DNA of 64,000 nt from Prunus persica (GCF_000346465.2 NC_034016.1:18216570-18280569); one strand, 5' to 3'. Positions 23,225 to 44,677 are shown, counted from the first letter of the stretch. Made by a program: numbers and translations. Notes: generated by a model not told the origin, from the letters alone.

Positions 23225-24214
23225 TCACACCAAACCAAACTTCGTTGCGAACTTCTTTTGATTACAGTCCAGCATTTCACTCAAGCTACAATGGGTTGTC
23301 CTCTGTTTCAAAAGTTTGTGTCGCCGCTCCACTCTTTTCTTCAAACCATGGCGAAAGAAGTCGGGATAATCAGCAACCTCATCAATTTGTCTCCCCATTA
23401 CCTCTACCAAGAACCTGATTCTAGGTTCTAGAGAATTGTGGATGCTCTTGATCAAAATTGGAGGATAACCAGATACCAAAGCTGCTATCTGACCATCTTC
23501 AAATCCACTTCTCTTTAGATAATCAAAATTGGGCCTCAGAATCTTGTCTACGTCTCTACACAACACTTCTGGAAAGCTCATTGCCACAGTCTGAAGACCC
23601 TGCTCTGTGAGACCAACTGATTTCAAAAACTCTGCAGTAGGGCGCAATCTTTTTTCAACACTATAGCCCATGATAAATGGGTTCTTTACCAGTACTTTTC
23701 CAATCATCCCTTCTCTGGAAAGGCCAAGATTAGCAAGAAAGTTCACAATTTCAGACAGCTTTGCTTCAATGCTGTAGCTGATGAGCCTAGGATTGAGCAA
23801 AATCATTTTCCCAAGTTGCTTTTGAGGAATTCCCAGTGCCTCAAAGAAGGCCAAGAGCGGACAGAGCTTCTCTTCCACACTATGGGACAGAATGTGAGGG
23901 AATTTGGCAATGGCAGATGCAACATCGCGGGGTTTGGTACCGAGCGTGGTGAGGCACTCAACCGTAGGTACAAGCTTCTCATGGAGGGCCAAAGTAAGTA
24001 TCTTGGGGCACTTTGAAACAACAGAAGGTAGCTTTCTCTCTTGAATGCCAATACTTTTCAAATAAGCCCAGTTCTCAGAGGCTGTTTCCCCATGCACATT
24101 CTCAAGACGCTTGCACTTTTTTAGCATATCCTGAATGCTCTTATCATCAAAACCTTTATCCCTGAAGAACCACATGATACTAGTACTACCATTTTGGGTG
24201 GTGCTGGTTTCCAT
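23225..24214 (-). CDS. MTERF6: mTERF family organelle protein, mTERF6-like
   Basis: Single coding exon, 329 aa from ATG 24214 (METSTTQNGSTSIMWFFRDK). The frame stays open further upstream, but a likely 3' splice site (TTGTTGTCAG) lies just before this ATG, and the Arabidopsis protein starts at the same place. At least six mTERF helical repeats are visible by their proline-containing signatures (KCPKILTL, KFPHILSHSVEEKL, NPRLISYSIEAKL, NPFIMGYSVEKRL, SFPEVLCRDV, GYPPILIKSI). mTERF proteins bind nucleic acids in mitochondria and plastids; Arabidopsis mTERF6 is needed for chloroplast tRNA-Ile and rRNA maturation. It lies head to head with the PPR gene. Confidence 0.9.
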   Translation of the reverse strand: METSTTQNGSTSIMWFFRDKGFDDKSIQDMLKKCKRLENVHGETASENWAYLKSIGIQERKLPSVVSKCPKILTLALHEKLVPTVECLTTLGTKPRDVASAIAKFPHILSHSVEEKLCPLLAFFEALGIPQKQLGKMILLNPRLISYSIEAKLSEIVNFLANLGLSREGMIGKVLVKNPFIMGYSVEKRLRPTAEFLKSVGLTEQGLQTVAMSFPEVLCRDVDKILRPNFDYLKRSGFEDGQIAALVSGYPPILIKSIHNSLEPRIRFLVEVMGRQIDEVADYPDFFRHGLKKRVERRHKLLKQRTTHCSLSEMLDCNQKKFATKFGLV

Positions 24215-24868
24215 TTTGCTCCCCTGACAACAAGTGAAACACATCAACCCCAAGCTACATTCACAACTTCATATAAACCCAGAAAACTACTTGTGTAAAA
24301 GTTGATTAACAAGTAAACATCAAGAGAAGACCATGCTGAAAATGAAAAAAATTCAATAAATGGGCAATTGAAAAATCTAAGAAAATAAATATTTCCATTC
24401 AATTCTATCAGAAAAACATTCTTTCTCGTCTGAATTTAGCAATTATATATGCACACAGTAAGAGTCACATACATACCTATGATTCAATCAGGCACAGCAA
24501 AAGGGAAAAGCTAAAAGAGAGAGACTTTGCAGTTGTAAAGGCAGCCGCAGAAAATTCATAGGCAGAGGCAGTGGCAGGAAGGAGTTAAGAAGGAGAAAGC
24601 CATAGCCCAAGCCTTATCTGTTTGTTTTAGAACTACACTTCAAGAAGTGAAGCGAAGGGAAGGAACAACTGGGCCTTCTTTTCGAAATTCCGTATTTGCC
24701 CTCGTTGTTTTCTTGAATGACCACTGTGCCCGCTTCTTTGCCGTATATGACACAATCACAGTCCTCTCTTCTCTCTTTGGTTTGAACCCTAAAACCTTAC
24801 TCTCCCTTAAACCCTAAAATTGAAGAACGTAAAGCTCGTCACTTTATTGATCAGAAATCTCTGGGGCC
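24215..24868. promoter_or_regulatory. shared divergent promoter, mTERF6-like and PPR genes
   Basis: Two start codons 655 bp apart point away from each other. On the PPR side two telo-box motifs (AACCCTAAA at about 24785, AAACCCTAA at 24809-24817) lie close to site II-like GGCC/GCCCA motifs (AGCCCAAGCC near 24605, TGGGCC near 24670). Telo-box with site II is a known plant promoter pairing for ribosomal and organelle-function genes. Confidence 0.6.
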
Positions 24869-25822
24869 ATGCCATCGTTTCACGGTCGGGTTTCTAAGCA
24901 CATCTTGTCCACAATTTCTAACCCTCTTCGCCATTCATCTGAACCCCCCATTTCAACGAGCTTGTCGATAAAACTGCGTCGTTTAAGCTCCACAGCTGAT
25001 CGCAGCGGTGAAATGGAAGCACCAGAGCAACAACCTCCAGAGCTCATACCCAATAGACCTTTGAGAGGCCAAAGACCATCCAATCCCCCGACCTCCCCTC
25101 TTCAATTCCTCAACAAAAACTCACCCATTTCAGAAAAGAGGAGAGAGAACCCTTCTCCGCCATTGCAGGACAGCAGTTTTCTTGAAAAGCTCAAGCTTGG
25201 TCTTGACAAGTCCAAGAGGGAGAAGCCTCAAGAAGTTGACGAGCCGCCCCAGCCACCTGAAGAAGCAGACGAGATATTCAAGAAGATGAAGGAGACGGGT
25301 CTCATTCCCAATGCTGTGGCCATGCTTGATGGGCTTTGCAAAGATGGGCTGGTTCAGGACGCCATGAAGCTTTTTGGGTCGATGCGGGAAAAGGGTACTA
25401 TTCCTGAGGTTGTTATATACACTGCTGTGGTTGATGGGTTTTGCAAAGCCCAGAAGCTTGAAGATGCTAAGAGGATTTTCAGGAAGATGCAGAGCAATGG
25501 GATTATTCCCAATGCTTTTAGTTACACTGTGTTGATACAAGGGTTGTATAGGTCTAATAAGTTGGAGGATGCTGTTGAATTTTGTGCTGAAATGCTGGAA
25601 GCCGGTCACTCACCGAATGTAGCTACTTTTGTGGGGTTGGTAGATACGATTTGTAAGGAAAAGGATTTGGAAGAAGCTGAAAGTGTTATTGGGAAGTTGA
25701 AGCAAAAGGGGTATTTGGTTAATGAGAAGGCTGTTAGAGAGTTTTTGGACAAAAAGGCACCATTTTCGCCCACTGTTTGGGAAGCTATCTTCGGGAAGAA
25801 CAAGTCACGGAATTTTTTTTGA
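24869..25822 (+). CDS. small P-class pentatricopeptide repeat protein
   Basis: Single exon, 317 aa. The first 40 residues are rich in Ser, Arg and Leu with few acids (RVSKHILSTISNPLR, SIKLRRLSSTADRS), as in a mitochondrial targeting peptide. A proline-rich linker (about 50-130) follows. Residues about 135-300 hold about four 35-aa PPR motifs (IPEVVIYTAVVDGFCKAQKL, IPNAFSYTVLIQGLYRSNKL, SPNVATFVGLVDTICKEKDL). PPR proteins bind organelle RNA; with so few repeats the target cannot be predicted. The likely Arabidopsis counterpart is At4g38150, consistent with its neighbours here. Confidence 0.9.
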   Translation: MPSFHGRVSKHILSTISNPLRHSSEPPISTSLSIKLRRLSSTADRSGEMEAPEQQPPELIPNRPLRGQRPSNPPTSPLQFLNKNSPISEKRRENPSPPLQDSSFLEKLKLGLDKSKREKPQEVDEPPQPPEEADEIFKKMKETGLIPNAVAMLDGLCKDGLVQDAMKLFGSMREKGTIPEVVIYTAVVDGFCKAQKLEDAKRIFRKMQSNGIIPNAFSYTVLIQGLYRSNKLEDAVEFCAEMLEAGHSPNVATFVGLVDTICKEKDLEEAESVIGKLKQKGYLVNEKAVREFLDKKAPFSPTVWEAIFGKNKSRNFF

Positions 25823-28554
25823 GTTCTCTTGGTCATTAGGAGCATAAGAAATTGTAAGTTTTGCTGTTCTGCTGTTGATTATAAAAGATTGAGTTTCTTT
25901 GGCTTTGTTAAGACCTTGTTGCCCCATTGTATGAGGAGGGATAGCATGAGAATAACATCAATGACACCCTTGGAAATTCACTTTGTTAATAACGGTCATG
26001 ATTCCTTGTGCTTTATATGGTTGTTGAGGATTTGTCAGCATAAGTTTTTTAATAAAGTTTTATACAGTTTACATTCCACATGGTAATGACCCGTGATGCT
26101 TTTGATTAATAAGAGTTCAATTAGAATGCCCAATTTATGGCTTTGATCTAGTTTGCTTAGAACTTCAAAAATTAGCTACTTGCTGTGATGTTTATTCTGT
26201 GTCATGTTTTCTATCAATGGATACTTGAAAAAACTAAAGATGTTTTAAGCCCATCTTTTAATAGCTTAATCTGTGCTTGCTTTTACTTCTTTGTGTTGCT
26301 TAGTCAATCAGCACAACAAAGTTGAAACTGCTCATTGGTTCATATAACAAAACATTGTTGGAAAGGCTAGGGCAGGGGAAATGCTGGTGGTTGTGGTGGG
26401 TAGACAGATTTGTGATGGAGGTAGCAAATGTGAATAGTAGCAGAAGGAATAGCAGCAGCAGCAACAACAATAGTAATAGGTCAGTTATTATAAGTTAGAG
26501 TTGGGTTTACTGATGGCTTCAAGGTTAGTTTCACTTCATATTTCATCCATGGTGATAGTGAAGGAAAGAATGTGGACAGGGTGGGAGGACTTCTTTGACT
26601 ATCATAGATAGGGATACAAGTTCTTCACTCTCATGTTACTTTGTCTTTTTTGTTTGGCCAATCTGATTTCTGTTACTTAGTTTTCGTGCAAGATACAATC
26701 CGTTTGGAGCTTATTAGGTCTGGAAGCCCCTGTATAGAACGCTGCTAAAACGGGTTTTGACCAAAAATATTATTGTGAATGTTTGACTTGCAGATTTTGC
26801 ATAATTCTACAAGTTCTGGAGAATTCATGCTCTTAGTTGCAGAAAAAAGAAATGGAGATTCTTGTTTTTAAGTTCTTCTTTTAGGTAGCTCAAAGATGTA
26901 TCAGAAAATAAATTATTTTTTTCTTCCAAGATGCTCCCAAGCTTGTAGAACAGGTAACTGTTCACTCTGTTGCCATAACCACACGCTTTTGGTCAGATTA
27001 ATTTGTTGCCAACCCAAGCCTTTGTGGATGGAAGCTGCAGTCTGCCAATAGACAGCCCTCAAAACATGCAACCGCGTATGGCAAAAAGCGGTTGGCGTCT
27101 CTCTTGTGCAAAAAAATAAACTCATCATGGTCGGTTATTGTTTATTCCGAGTGAGCAAATTGTGAAGAAAGAGATACATCTCCTCTTGAAATGACTTTGG
27201 GTATTATAAGCTCCTCCTAATTTAAATGCCAGGCACCAACTCACACCCAACAAAATTCTCTGCGCCCCATAAGATCTTTGTGATTTGGTCGGCTTTATTT
27301 TTATCCCCTCTGCCAGTTTAAGGTAGTATGTGGTCATATACCTAGGCTAGAGGGAACTGTCCCATTAAGGGTGGGGCTGATGAAACTAAATTGAAAGTTA
27401 ATTACAAGCACATGCTGTGTGTTGTGTACATAACATTTCAAGATTATAACTAATGGGTTATAACATATGATGGTGTTTGTGAATAACTTCCCAAATCATG
27501 TGCACATAATCATTGACTAGCTTATTAGTTTTCTCATTTTATTAATATGTGCACAAGTTGAAACCTGAGTCAAGGAGCCAATTGCGGAGTCATTTGAGCT
27601 TTGGTTTTTGTCTGGTAGGTGATCACTGTTTAAAACCGAGGGCCACAATACCAGATGAAGGTAAACCAGTAAACACCTAAATATCTAGCTATTGAAATCA
27701 TGCTTGTAATTTTTGCATGTATATCAGTAAATTCATTTAATGGAAAACAAATTAAGGGGTTAGAAACAATTAGAATAGATAACTAAAATTCGGGTTGGGA
27801 TTGATCTTCTCTCTCACCACTCTAATATCGTCAAACAAATGTTTATGTTGTCCGACTGATTAGATAACATTTTCTTATAAATCGTAAACACTAGACTTTA
27901 AACATTTAAATGTTAAAGTAATTTGTATGGAACTTGTGCATAAGTTGCTTGATGAGTGAATTACCAATCTAAGCTCGTCTTTTGTGCTTCTAGTCGTCTT
28001 ATATTACTGAAAATTTAACATAGGGACCTGCATTTGCATGCTTAATGTGACCTTAATTACAACTAAATCTCAAGAAAACCGTTATTCACGCTCGAACAAG
28101 ATCTTTCAGAGGCTTTAAGTACTTACTAATTACTATTATAAGTGAATTAGAGAGACAAGTTGTACTTGTTTAACATCTAGATTTTAAAATCTATGTTTAA
28201 TCAAAGACTAAGAATATGTGGGGTCGGCGCCGGCCCTGCTCCCCGCCGATCCATATGAATTTAGCACAGAGTCACACACTTGACCTACAATAAAATATCA
28301 AACACTTTTATATCTAAATAAAAAATATATTTCAAAACACCCCCTCTCCCCCCACCTCCAAAAGTCAGAGCTAAGATAATAACACCACATTTAAATTGTC
28401 TGTTAAGACTAAGGATTTAGCATTCAACACTCAAAAACTTGTTGCTATATAAAGGCCTACATGGGTTCCTTTCCATATCACTCAAACTTCCATTACCCTT
28501 ACAAATTTTGGTACTTGGGTTACAAGAATTGCTTATTTTTTTTCACCAGAAAAA
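25823..28554. other. gene-poor intergenic stretch
   Basis: About 2.7 kb. The first 300 bases are probable PPR 3' UTR. A short G/C-rich imperfect hairpin lies at 28211-28257 (GGGTCGGCG against CGCCGATCC). A 71-codon open stretch on the minus strand (27128-26913) has no recognised family. No other structure was noticed. Confidence 0.4.
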
Positions 28555-29037
28555 ATGATATGCCTAATGGTTTCTCAGTCACATTTGAGTATGGCTACAA
28601 TTTTCTTCTACACTTGTTTTTGGATCCCATTGCTGCAAATGAAGAGAGCTCTGGCCAGATTGGTTGGTTTTGTGTTCTTCTTCACCTGCCAAGTGGAGCA
28701 GGAGGAGGACCAAATGGGCTGCAACCAGATGTGCCTTCCTGTGGCTAGGTTCCAGGACTTGCAGGATCATGGTAGCTTAAGGTGTGGACAGGAAGCTTTG
28801 GAGGAGACATGCTCAATTTGCTTGGTTGAGTTTGAGAAGGAGGATGTGGTGAGTCAATTGTCTAAGTGTGGGCATGTTTTCCACATGGACTGCATTGAGA
28901 GGTGGATTGAGAGCAGCCACTTCACCTGCCCAATTTGCAGGTCTCTTTTCTTCAGTTTAAAGACTTCTCATGCAAAATGGGATGAGGGTGTTAATAGTTC
29001 TTCCTCCTACCTTAATGGGTTTTCTTGGTATTTTTAG
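28555..29037 (+). CDS. RING-H2 finger protein, probable E3 ubiquitin ligase
   Basis: Single exon, 160 aa. A hydrophobic N-terminal segment (about 12-50, aromatic-rich) could anchor the protein in a membrane. The RING-H2 finger is at about residues 87-127: CSICLVEFEKEDVV, then CGHVFHMDC, then CPIC, so all eight zinc ligands are present in C3H2C3 order. RING-H2 proteins pass ubiquitin from an E2 enzyme to substrates. The position next to the PPR gene fits Arabidopsis At4g38140. The start codon is uncertain: in-frame ATGs at codons 5, 13 and 28 would shorten the N-terminus. The second half of the tail is low in complexity. Confidence 0.82.
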   Translation: MICLMVSQSHLSMATIFFYTCFWIPLLQMKRALARLVGFVFFFTCQVEQEEDQMGCNQMCLPVARFQDLQDHGSLRCGQEALEETCSICLVEFEKEDVVSQLSKCGHVFHMDCIERWIESSHFTCPICRSLFFSLKTSHAKWDEGVNSSSSYLNGFSWYF

Positions 29038-29481
29038 TAGTTTGATCTTGATTTATTAGTTAGTTCTTTGTTTCTAGAGAGAGAGGGAGAGGCTGTGATT
29101 GGTTATGATTATCCTTTTTTTCCTTCATGTAATTAAGATACATATAGCTCTTTATCATTTATAAGAATTAAGAGAGTTGCAGAAAAGCAAAAAAGAGCAC
29201 AAGAAGGATAATCCAACTTTCATTTGTCATCCACAAAAGCCTTGCTGATATTAATTGGATGCAATTGTATTTGGTGCTGAAAACTGAATCGGATAACTCG
29301 CAAAATTTAAACGTTGAAGTATGACTAATCTATCTTCTATACCTTTAACTCGGACAAAATTTGGAAGTTGATTTTCATAACTTCTTTCATCGTACCTTGA
29401 ATCTAGTGAGTTATGAAGTTGAATTCAGTCTTTATCTTGTTTTATTTTATTTGTCCTGATTGAATACTCATAATAAAAATT

Positions 29482-30457
29482 AGTTTGACAAATGAGTGGA
29501 GCATCTGATGTTATATGTTTGTTGATGATGATGATGATGGGCAGGTCAACGAGCGCATGAGCGCCATACTCTTAATTTGTTTAATTAATTTGCAAATAAT
29601 TCATTAGAACTTGAATTAATAAAATAATTAATCAATTATTATTCTTTTCTTAAAAGAAACACGAGCATGTTCAATTCCTTCTAGCAAATAATTGAGTGGA
29701 GGGGTACGCGTACCCACTCACATTAGTTGTTGAGTTTTGTGATTTGTGAATGTTCATAGGAAGGGATCTATCTTCTTGACCATGCTTTCAATACTAAATA
29801 AATGGGCTTGCTTGGTATTCAATCTAATATTTTTCTTAGATTTTGTTATTTGTTTTGTTTTATTTTATTTTTCATGGTGGGATATTGCAGGGGTGGATCT
29901 AGCCCTTTTTCGGTTAGGCGACCGCTCGGTTGAGAATTTTCAGAAAAAAAAGGTACATATGTACTTAACATATATAAAAGAGAATTTACTAATAATAACA
30001 ATAATGCAACGAAAATTGAAGAATTTAAGACTTCTAAGCTTCTCGTAGAGTAAAATTTTAGATTTAAATAGTGTTGTTTTGTATTGCATTTTCATTTACT
30101 TGTGGTTTTTATTTTTGTTAAGCTTTTATTTATATATAGTGATTCATTAGTAAGTAAGTTTTGCCTAATTGACTATCAAATCCTAGATCCACCACTAGGT
30201 TATTGGTAATGAAAAAAAAGTTTGACAAATGAGTAGGGCATCTGATTATATGTTTGTTTGATGATGATGGATGGGTCAACGGGGCATGAGGTTTACTTCT
30301 AATTAGTTTAATTAATGAATTTGAAAAATCTAAGAATCATTCATCAAGCCAATCCATTCAAATTTAATTAATAAATTAATAAGTAATTTTTTTTCCTTAA
30401 AAAGAAACACGAGCCTGTTGATTCTCTCTTTAACAAATAATTGAGTGGAGGGCTACG
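29482..30457. repeat. duplicated segment of about 230 bp flanking a MITE
   Basis: The segment 29482-29708 is repeated with changes at 30219-30457. Both start AGTTTGACAAATGAGT, share ATGATGATGATGG and an AATTAATT-rich middle, then AAAGAAACACGAGC, and end AATAATTGAGTGGAGGG. The hAT-type MITE (29888-30197) lies between them. Confidence 0.85.
29888..30197. mobile_element. hAT-type MITE, 310 bp
   Basis: The left end CAGGGGTGGATCTAG and the inverted right end (TAGTGGTGGATCTAG when reversed) match at 13 of 15 bases. CAGGG ends are typical of hAT elements. An 8-bp target-site duplication flanks it: GGATATTG (29880-29887) and GGTTATTG (30198-30205), one mismatch. No transposase is encoded, so it is non-autonomous. 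Confidence 0.85.
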
Positions 30458-31330
30458 TAAACCAGTCGCCATTGTTTATGAATTAACATGTGGGAAGAAG
30501 AAGCTTCACACCAGAAAGACTAATCTTTGTTTATGATGTTTGAGGTGCAAGTTAAAGTTTTAGAAAAGAAAATTGCCAATGAGGAAAAAAAATGTGAAAT
30601 TCACTTGCATAGATAGACTTCTCGTGAATTTCACTTTCATATGAGATGTGATCGCCAATATAACGAGTGATGCAAACAGTTGTAGTTTTATCTGGAACTA
30701 GTACTACATAAGGCTAGTTGGTAGAAATATTTTGTCATTTGACTTCATCATCAATTACATGCTTTGAATTATTTGATGATTATTTTGACTTCTGGCCTCT
30801 CTCCACTCTCCCCTCTCAACTTCAAAAGCTTTCTCTACTCTGATTTTGACCAATAAGTTTCTCTAAGTTTTAATCTCCTTTTCTGTTTCCAATCATAGCC
30901 ATTTAAATATTTATGTGAGATAATCAATTTACATATTACAAGGAGGAGATTTATTCTATAATAGTGAATATTGGAAAACTAGCAAATATGTGCGCAAACA
31001 ATTTCTCTGGTATCCCTCTGTTTTCCTCATGTCCATCTCACACTATTCCCTTCCTCTCATATTTTTACGTATACTTTCAAATTATTTATAATTATCGTCT
31101 CAATCAGCGCTTCAATAAGTATTAATAATTTTTTTAATTATTTTATTTTATTTTATTTTATAGACAATTTTTTTATACAGGAATTTCTATTTCTTATTTA
31201 TTTCTTAAATGACGGAAATTTTGAGTTCTGAAAATTTTACCTTAAAAGCCTTTTGATTTATATATGTATAGATATAACAATTTAATGTCTTATTAGTGAA
31301 GAAGGAATTTTAAAAAGGCCATTTGATATC
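30458..31330. other. AT-rich intergenic stretch before the AP-1 sigma promoter
   Basis: No coding exon, RNA gene or clear repeat was recognised here. Confidence 0.4.
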
Positions 31331-31580
31331 TTATGGGCTTTTCTGTGGGCCCAGAAGTTGTCTTCCAGCCCAACCGGGAGTTTTGCCTCGCTCTTTCCTG
31401 AGCCCAGCGGGAGAGGCATAGCTCTTATAACTGTCTTACCCAATTTCAGAAAAGGAAAGTAAATCATAGTTTTCAGTCCGATATAAATAGCGGCAGGGAT
31501 TTAAGCTTAGCTTAGCTGGGTTGGGTGAAGCTTCGAGCTTTGAAGAGTAAAAGCACTCGATCGCCACAAAGAACGCAGCC
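31331..31580 (+). promoter_or_regulatory. AP-1 sigma promoter with site II motifs
   Basis: A cluster of GGGCC/GCCCA motifs (ATGGGC, GTGGGCCC, AGCCCAAC, GAGCCCAGC at about 31333-31406) is followed by TATAAATA at 31482-31489 and the start codon at 31581. Site II (TCP-binding) clusters are usual in plant housekeeping genes. That the TATA box is used is inferred from spacing. Confidence 0.55.
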
Positions 31581-33128
31581 ATGGTAAGACAAACTGAATT
31601 TTTCCCTTTGTTTGTTGACGAAGATCTTTTTTCAAAATTCCGCATTGTTTGGATTGCTCATTTGCCGCTTCTCTTCCTCATATTTCAATTTCTTAGATTG
31701 GGTTGCTAAATTTTTTTAGATCTGGGTCGAATATTGATCAATTCTCACTTGTCTGGGATTTTTTTTCCTTTGTCAATTTGTTTTCTTGTGAGCAAAACCT
31801 GGGCTGTTATAGTTGTAGAAATTAATATATGATCCATCTTTGCCTTGCCAACAATGGGCACACCATGTAAATTGCCTTGGTATTGTAGTTAAATACGAAA
31901 GTGGCGATTTTGAAAAGATTGCTAGGCTTACATTCGTTGAATTTTACAAGGGTTTTTTACTTTGGTTGTTGATCTAATGCTTTATGTTGTAGATTCAATT
32001 TGTGCTTCTTATAAGCAGGCAAGGAAAAGTCAGGTTGACAAAATGGTATTCGCCTTATACCCAAAAGGAAAGAACTAAGGTAATGCCTATAGGTCTTATT
32101 GGATTTTGTGGGTTGTTTAAGCTTCACGAAAATATAAAATTCCAAAAAAAAAATAGCCATATTAACAATTTTCATCTTTGTTATGAGAATAGCTTTCAAT
32201 TATGACATTGGTAATCACTGTGTGTGCATGGTTTTTGTTGTACATTTTTGAGTAGGTCCTTCGTGAGCTCAGCGGAGTAATTCTTGCACGAGGTCCCAAG
32301 CTCTGTAATTTTGTGGATTGGAGAGGATACAAAGTTGTTTATAAAAGGTAATGCAGAGAGATATGACTGTGCTTTTGCTCTTCTAAGGACAATTCTGACT
32401 GAGTTGATTCTGTGCATGTGTTATGCAGATATGCTAGTCTATATTTCTGTATGTGTATTGATCAAGAAGATAACGAATTAGAGGTCCTTGAAATGATTCA
32501 TCATTATGTTGAGATTCTCGACCGATACTTTGGCAGTGTGAGTGTTGATTGCATTATCTTCTTCATTTCATTTTGATAAAGGATGTTGTTGTATTAACAT
32601 ATTCATGGTTGCAGGTCTGTGAATTGGATCTGATCTTTAACTTCCACAAGGTATGCATACTGTGCTTATATATGGGTCAACAATTTGCTTCTTGAGAATT
32701 ACATGTCAAAGATTAGTTTGTTTTTTAAATTTCCTCACCATGTTGCTATTTGTTGATATTCAATGTTATAAGGGGTCAACAATTTTTCTTCTTGAAAATC
32801 ACATGACGTTCTTCTGATGCATGTTCATATTGCATTTATATGAAAGTAAGTATTTGGTTTGATTGTTTGTTACTGTTGACAACATGAAGGCCTACTATAT
32901 ACTGGATGAAATTTTGATCGCCGGTGAACTTCAAGAGTCAAGCAAGAAAACAGTTGCGCGGTTGATAGCTGCACAGGTACAAATATTCTTAGATCAGTGC
33001 CATTTGTTTTCGAATATTTTGGCTTGTGCTAATTTCATTGTATTACGGCCTTTCAGGATTCTTTGGTGGAGACTGCAAAAGAGCAGGCTAGTTCAATAAG
33101 CAATATAATCGCACAGGCCACGAAATAG
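31581..33128 (+). CDS. AP-1 complex small subunit sigma (clathrin adaptor)
   Basis: Seven coding exons, 31581-31583, 31993-32079, 32256-32347, 32429-32537, 32615-32650, 32890-32976 and 33057-33128, give 161 aa, the usual length of sigma1 adaptins. The protein begins [20 protein letters not shown] and keeps the hallmark [20 protein letters not shown] and [18 protein letters not shown]. Sigma1 is part of the AP-1 heterotetramer that sorts cargo into clathrin-coated vesicles at the trans-Golgi/early endosome. The first coding exon holds only the ATG. All phases agree. The nearest Arabidopsis relatives are AP19-type genes (At2g17380, At4g35410). Confidence 0.95.
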
Positions 33129-34144
33129 TGAAGACATACATATGGTCACCTGTTGTATTAATATACACCGAAGTGCTTCTGTCCCTAAATGATTATTTTT
33201 ATTTTGGATTAATTTTTGAAAAATAACTGATGTGCCTTTCTTCCTTTAGTTGCGTATGTCTTCAAAAGGATTGTAGACAGGGTTGCTCTCCGGGTTTGCC
33301 TTTAATTATGTCTTGTGTGGCTAGTGCATTGCCATTGCTTATATTTTGAGCCCTTCTTTTCCTGTCCCAATTTTTTTCAACTGAATTGGTTTCAATAATA
33401 AAGGAAATTAAATTTGTCTTTCTTCTTTAATTATTTGAGTCTCCCATAGACAATTTTTTGGATGTTTTCCCTTAAGATTCCATGAGATGAAGAAACCATT
33501 ATTAGGGTCTCCCATAGACAATTGTATGGATGTATATAGAAGGAATTAGTTGGTTGTTGAGGGGAATGGTATGGCAGAAGAGTCTAGCAGCTTGGTTAAA
33601 AATGTAAATTAAGGGCCAAAGCCAGATTACCACACTGTCTGTGGCGCTCCCGTTCCCCCTGCTTGGTCACGAAACCGGGGTTTCTTTCCTTCCAATGCAA
33701 CAAAAAAAAAATGTAAATTTAGGCCTCCCAGTATCTACTAAAAAATTTCTCATCCGGTGAAGACCAAACATGAATTTGGCAAGTTAGGGCATAAATTCGT
33801 ATTAACATTATATGTAGTTCTCTACTGAACCAAACCCAGACAACCGAAGTGGCCACCATGTTGAAGCTCTTGGCTATTTCTCTCCGAAGATTCGACATTC
33901 ATGCCTCAAAAGTCAAGTTATAGCCTCATTCTGTCAATAGGTAGGCTGAGCCAAAAGACCTTGTCCAGTAAAGCACCACAGAATTCCACACATGGCATCA
34001 TAACAAATTCTGCAGAAGTTGATAAGAGAAAAGAAAAGAAAAAAGGACAGTCTAATAACAATCAGGTACCACACATTTGATGTCTGAAGCAGAAGCAATA
34101 GGCATAATTTTAATATGTGTGCAAAAGTAATTAAACTAAAACCT
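33129..34144. other. convergent 3' ends of the AP-1 sigma and PHOT2 genes
   Basis: About 1 kb with both 3' UTRs and the short SINE-like insertion at 33611-33708. No gene. Confidence 0.5.
33611..33708 (+). mobile_element. short SINE-like element with poly(A) tail
   Basis: About 98 bp ending in a run of A is flanked by direct repeats AATGTAAATT (33601-33610, and again ending at 33719). GGTCACGAAACC is weakly like a tRNA B box. The exact tail/duplication border is blurred by the A-run. Confidence 0.6.
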
Positions 34145-43919
<9,775 letters not shown>

Positions 43920-44632
43920 GTTGTAATTCTCTCTTCAGTGGATAGAAGAAAACCACCACCTGCCATCATTTAAATTTTTCACCAATAGTTGGAAAATGGT
44001 CCACAACAAGTTTGGTACTTGAGCTTGAAAAAAATGTAAATCCTCCTCACTTTTGCCTCAATTGAGAATGTGTCATCATTAACAGATCACCTAACTCAAA
44101 AATCCCATACCCCAAAAAATATAAATAATAAATAATAAATAATATTAAAAAAACCAAGAGAATGTTAAATTACATATTTTTCTGTTGAAATTATGAGTAC
44201 CCTGTTCAAAGTTGCAAACTTTAGCTACTCTCCAGAAAAATTTCACCAAGAATTGCTATTATTAACTGGAAAGTGCATTGGAAACTCAAAAGGGTTGGTT
44301 TCACTCAATTACCATAAGACAGAGGAACATGATGTGCTAGAGAATTTAGCTACAAAAGAAACAACATAGGAAAAATTTGCATGAAAGGACCTGCTTGAAG
44401 GAATTTGATGTCTCAGAACAGAGTTTTCAATGCTTTTTGACAGCAAAGAAACCAGCAAAATCCAACCCCCACAAGTTGGCAAACATGGTAGATTTGATCA
44501 GAATCATCAACACTGAATTACATAATCTGTTTCTGCAATTATTCCCATCTCATCAGTACTGAGACTTCTCTATTTATTTGTTTCTCAGAGCTTTTTCTGT
44601 ATATGGGACTGGTACATTGCTTTAAAGATAGG

Positions 44633-44677
<45 letters not shown>

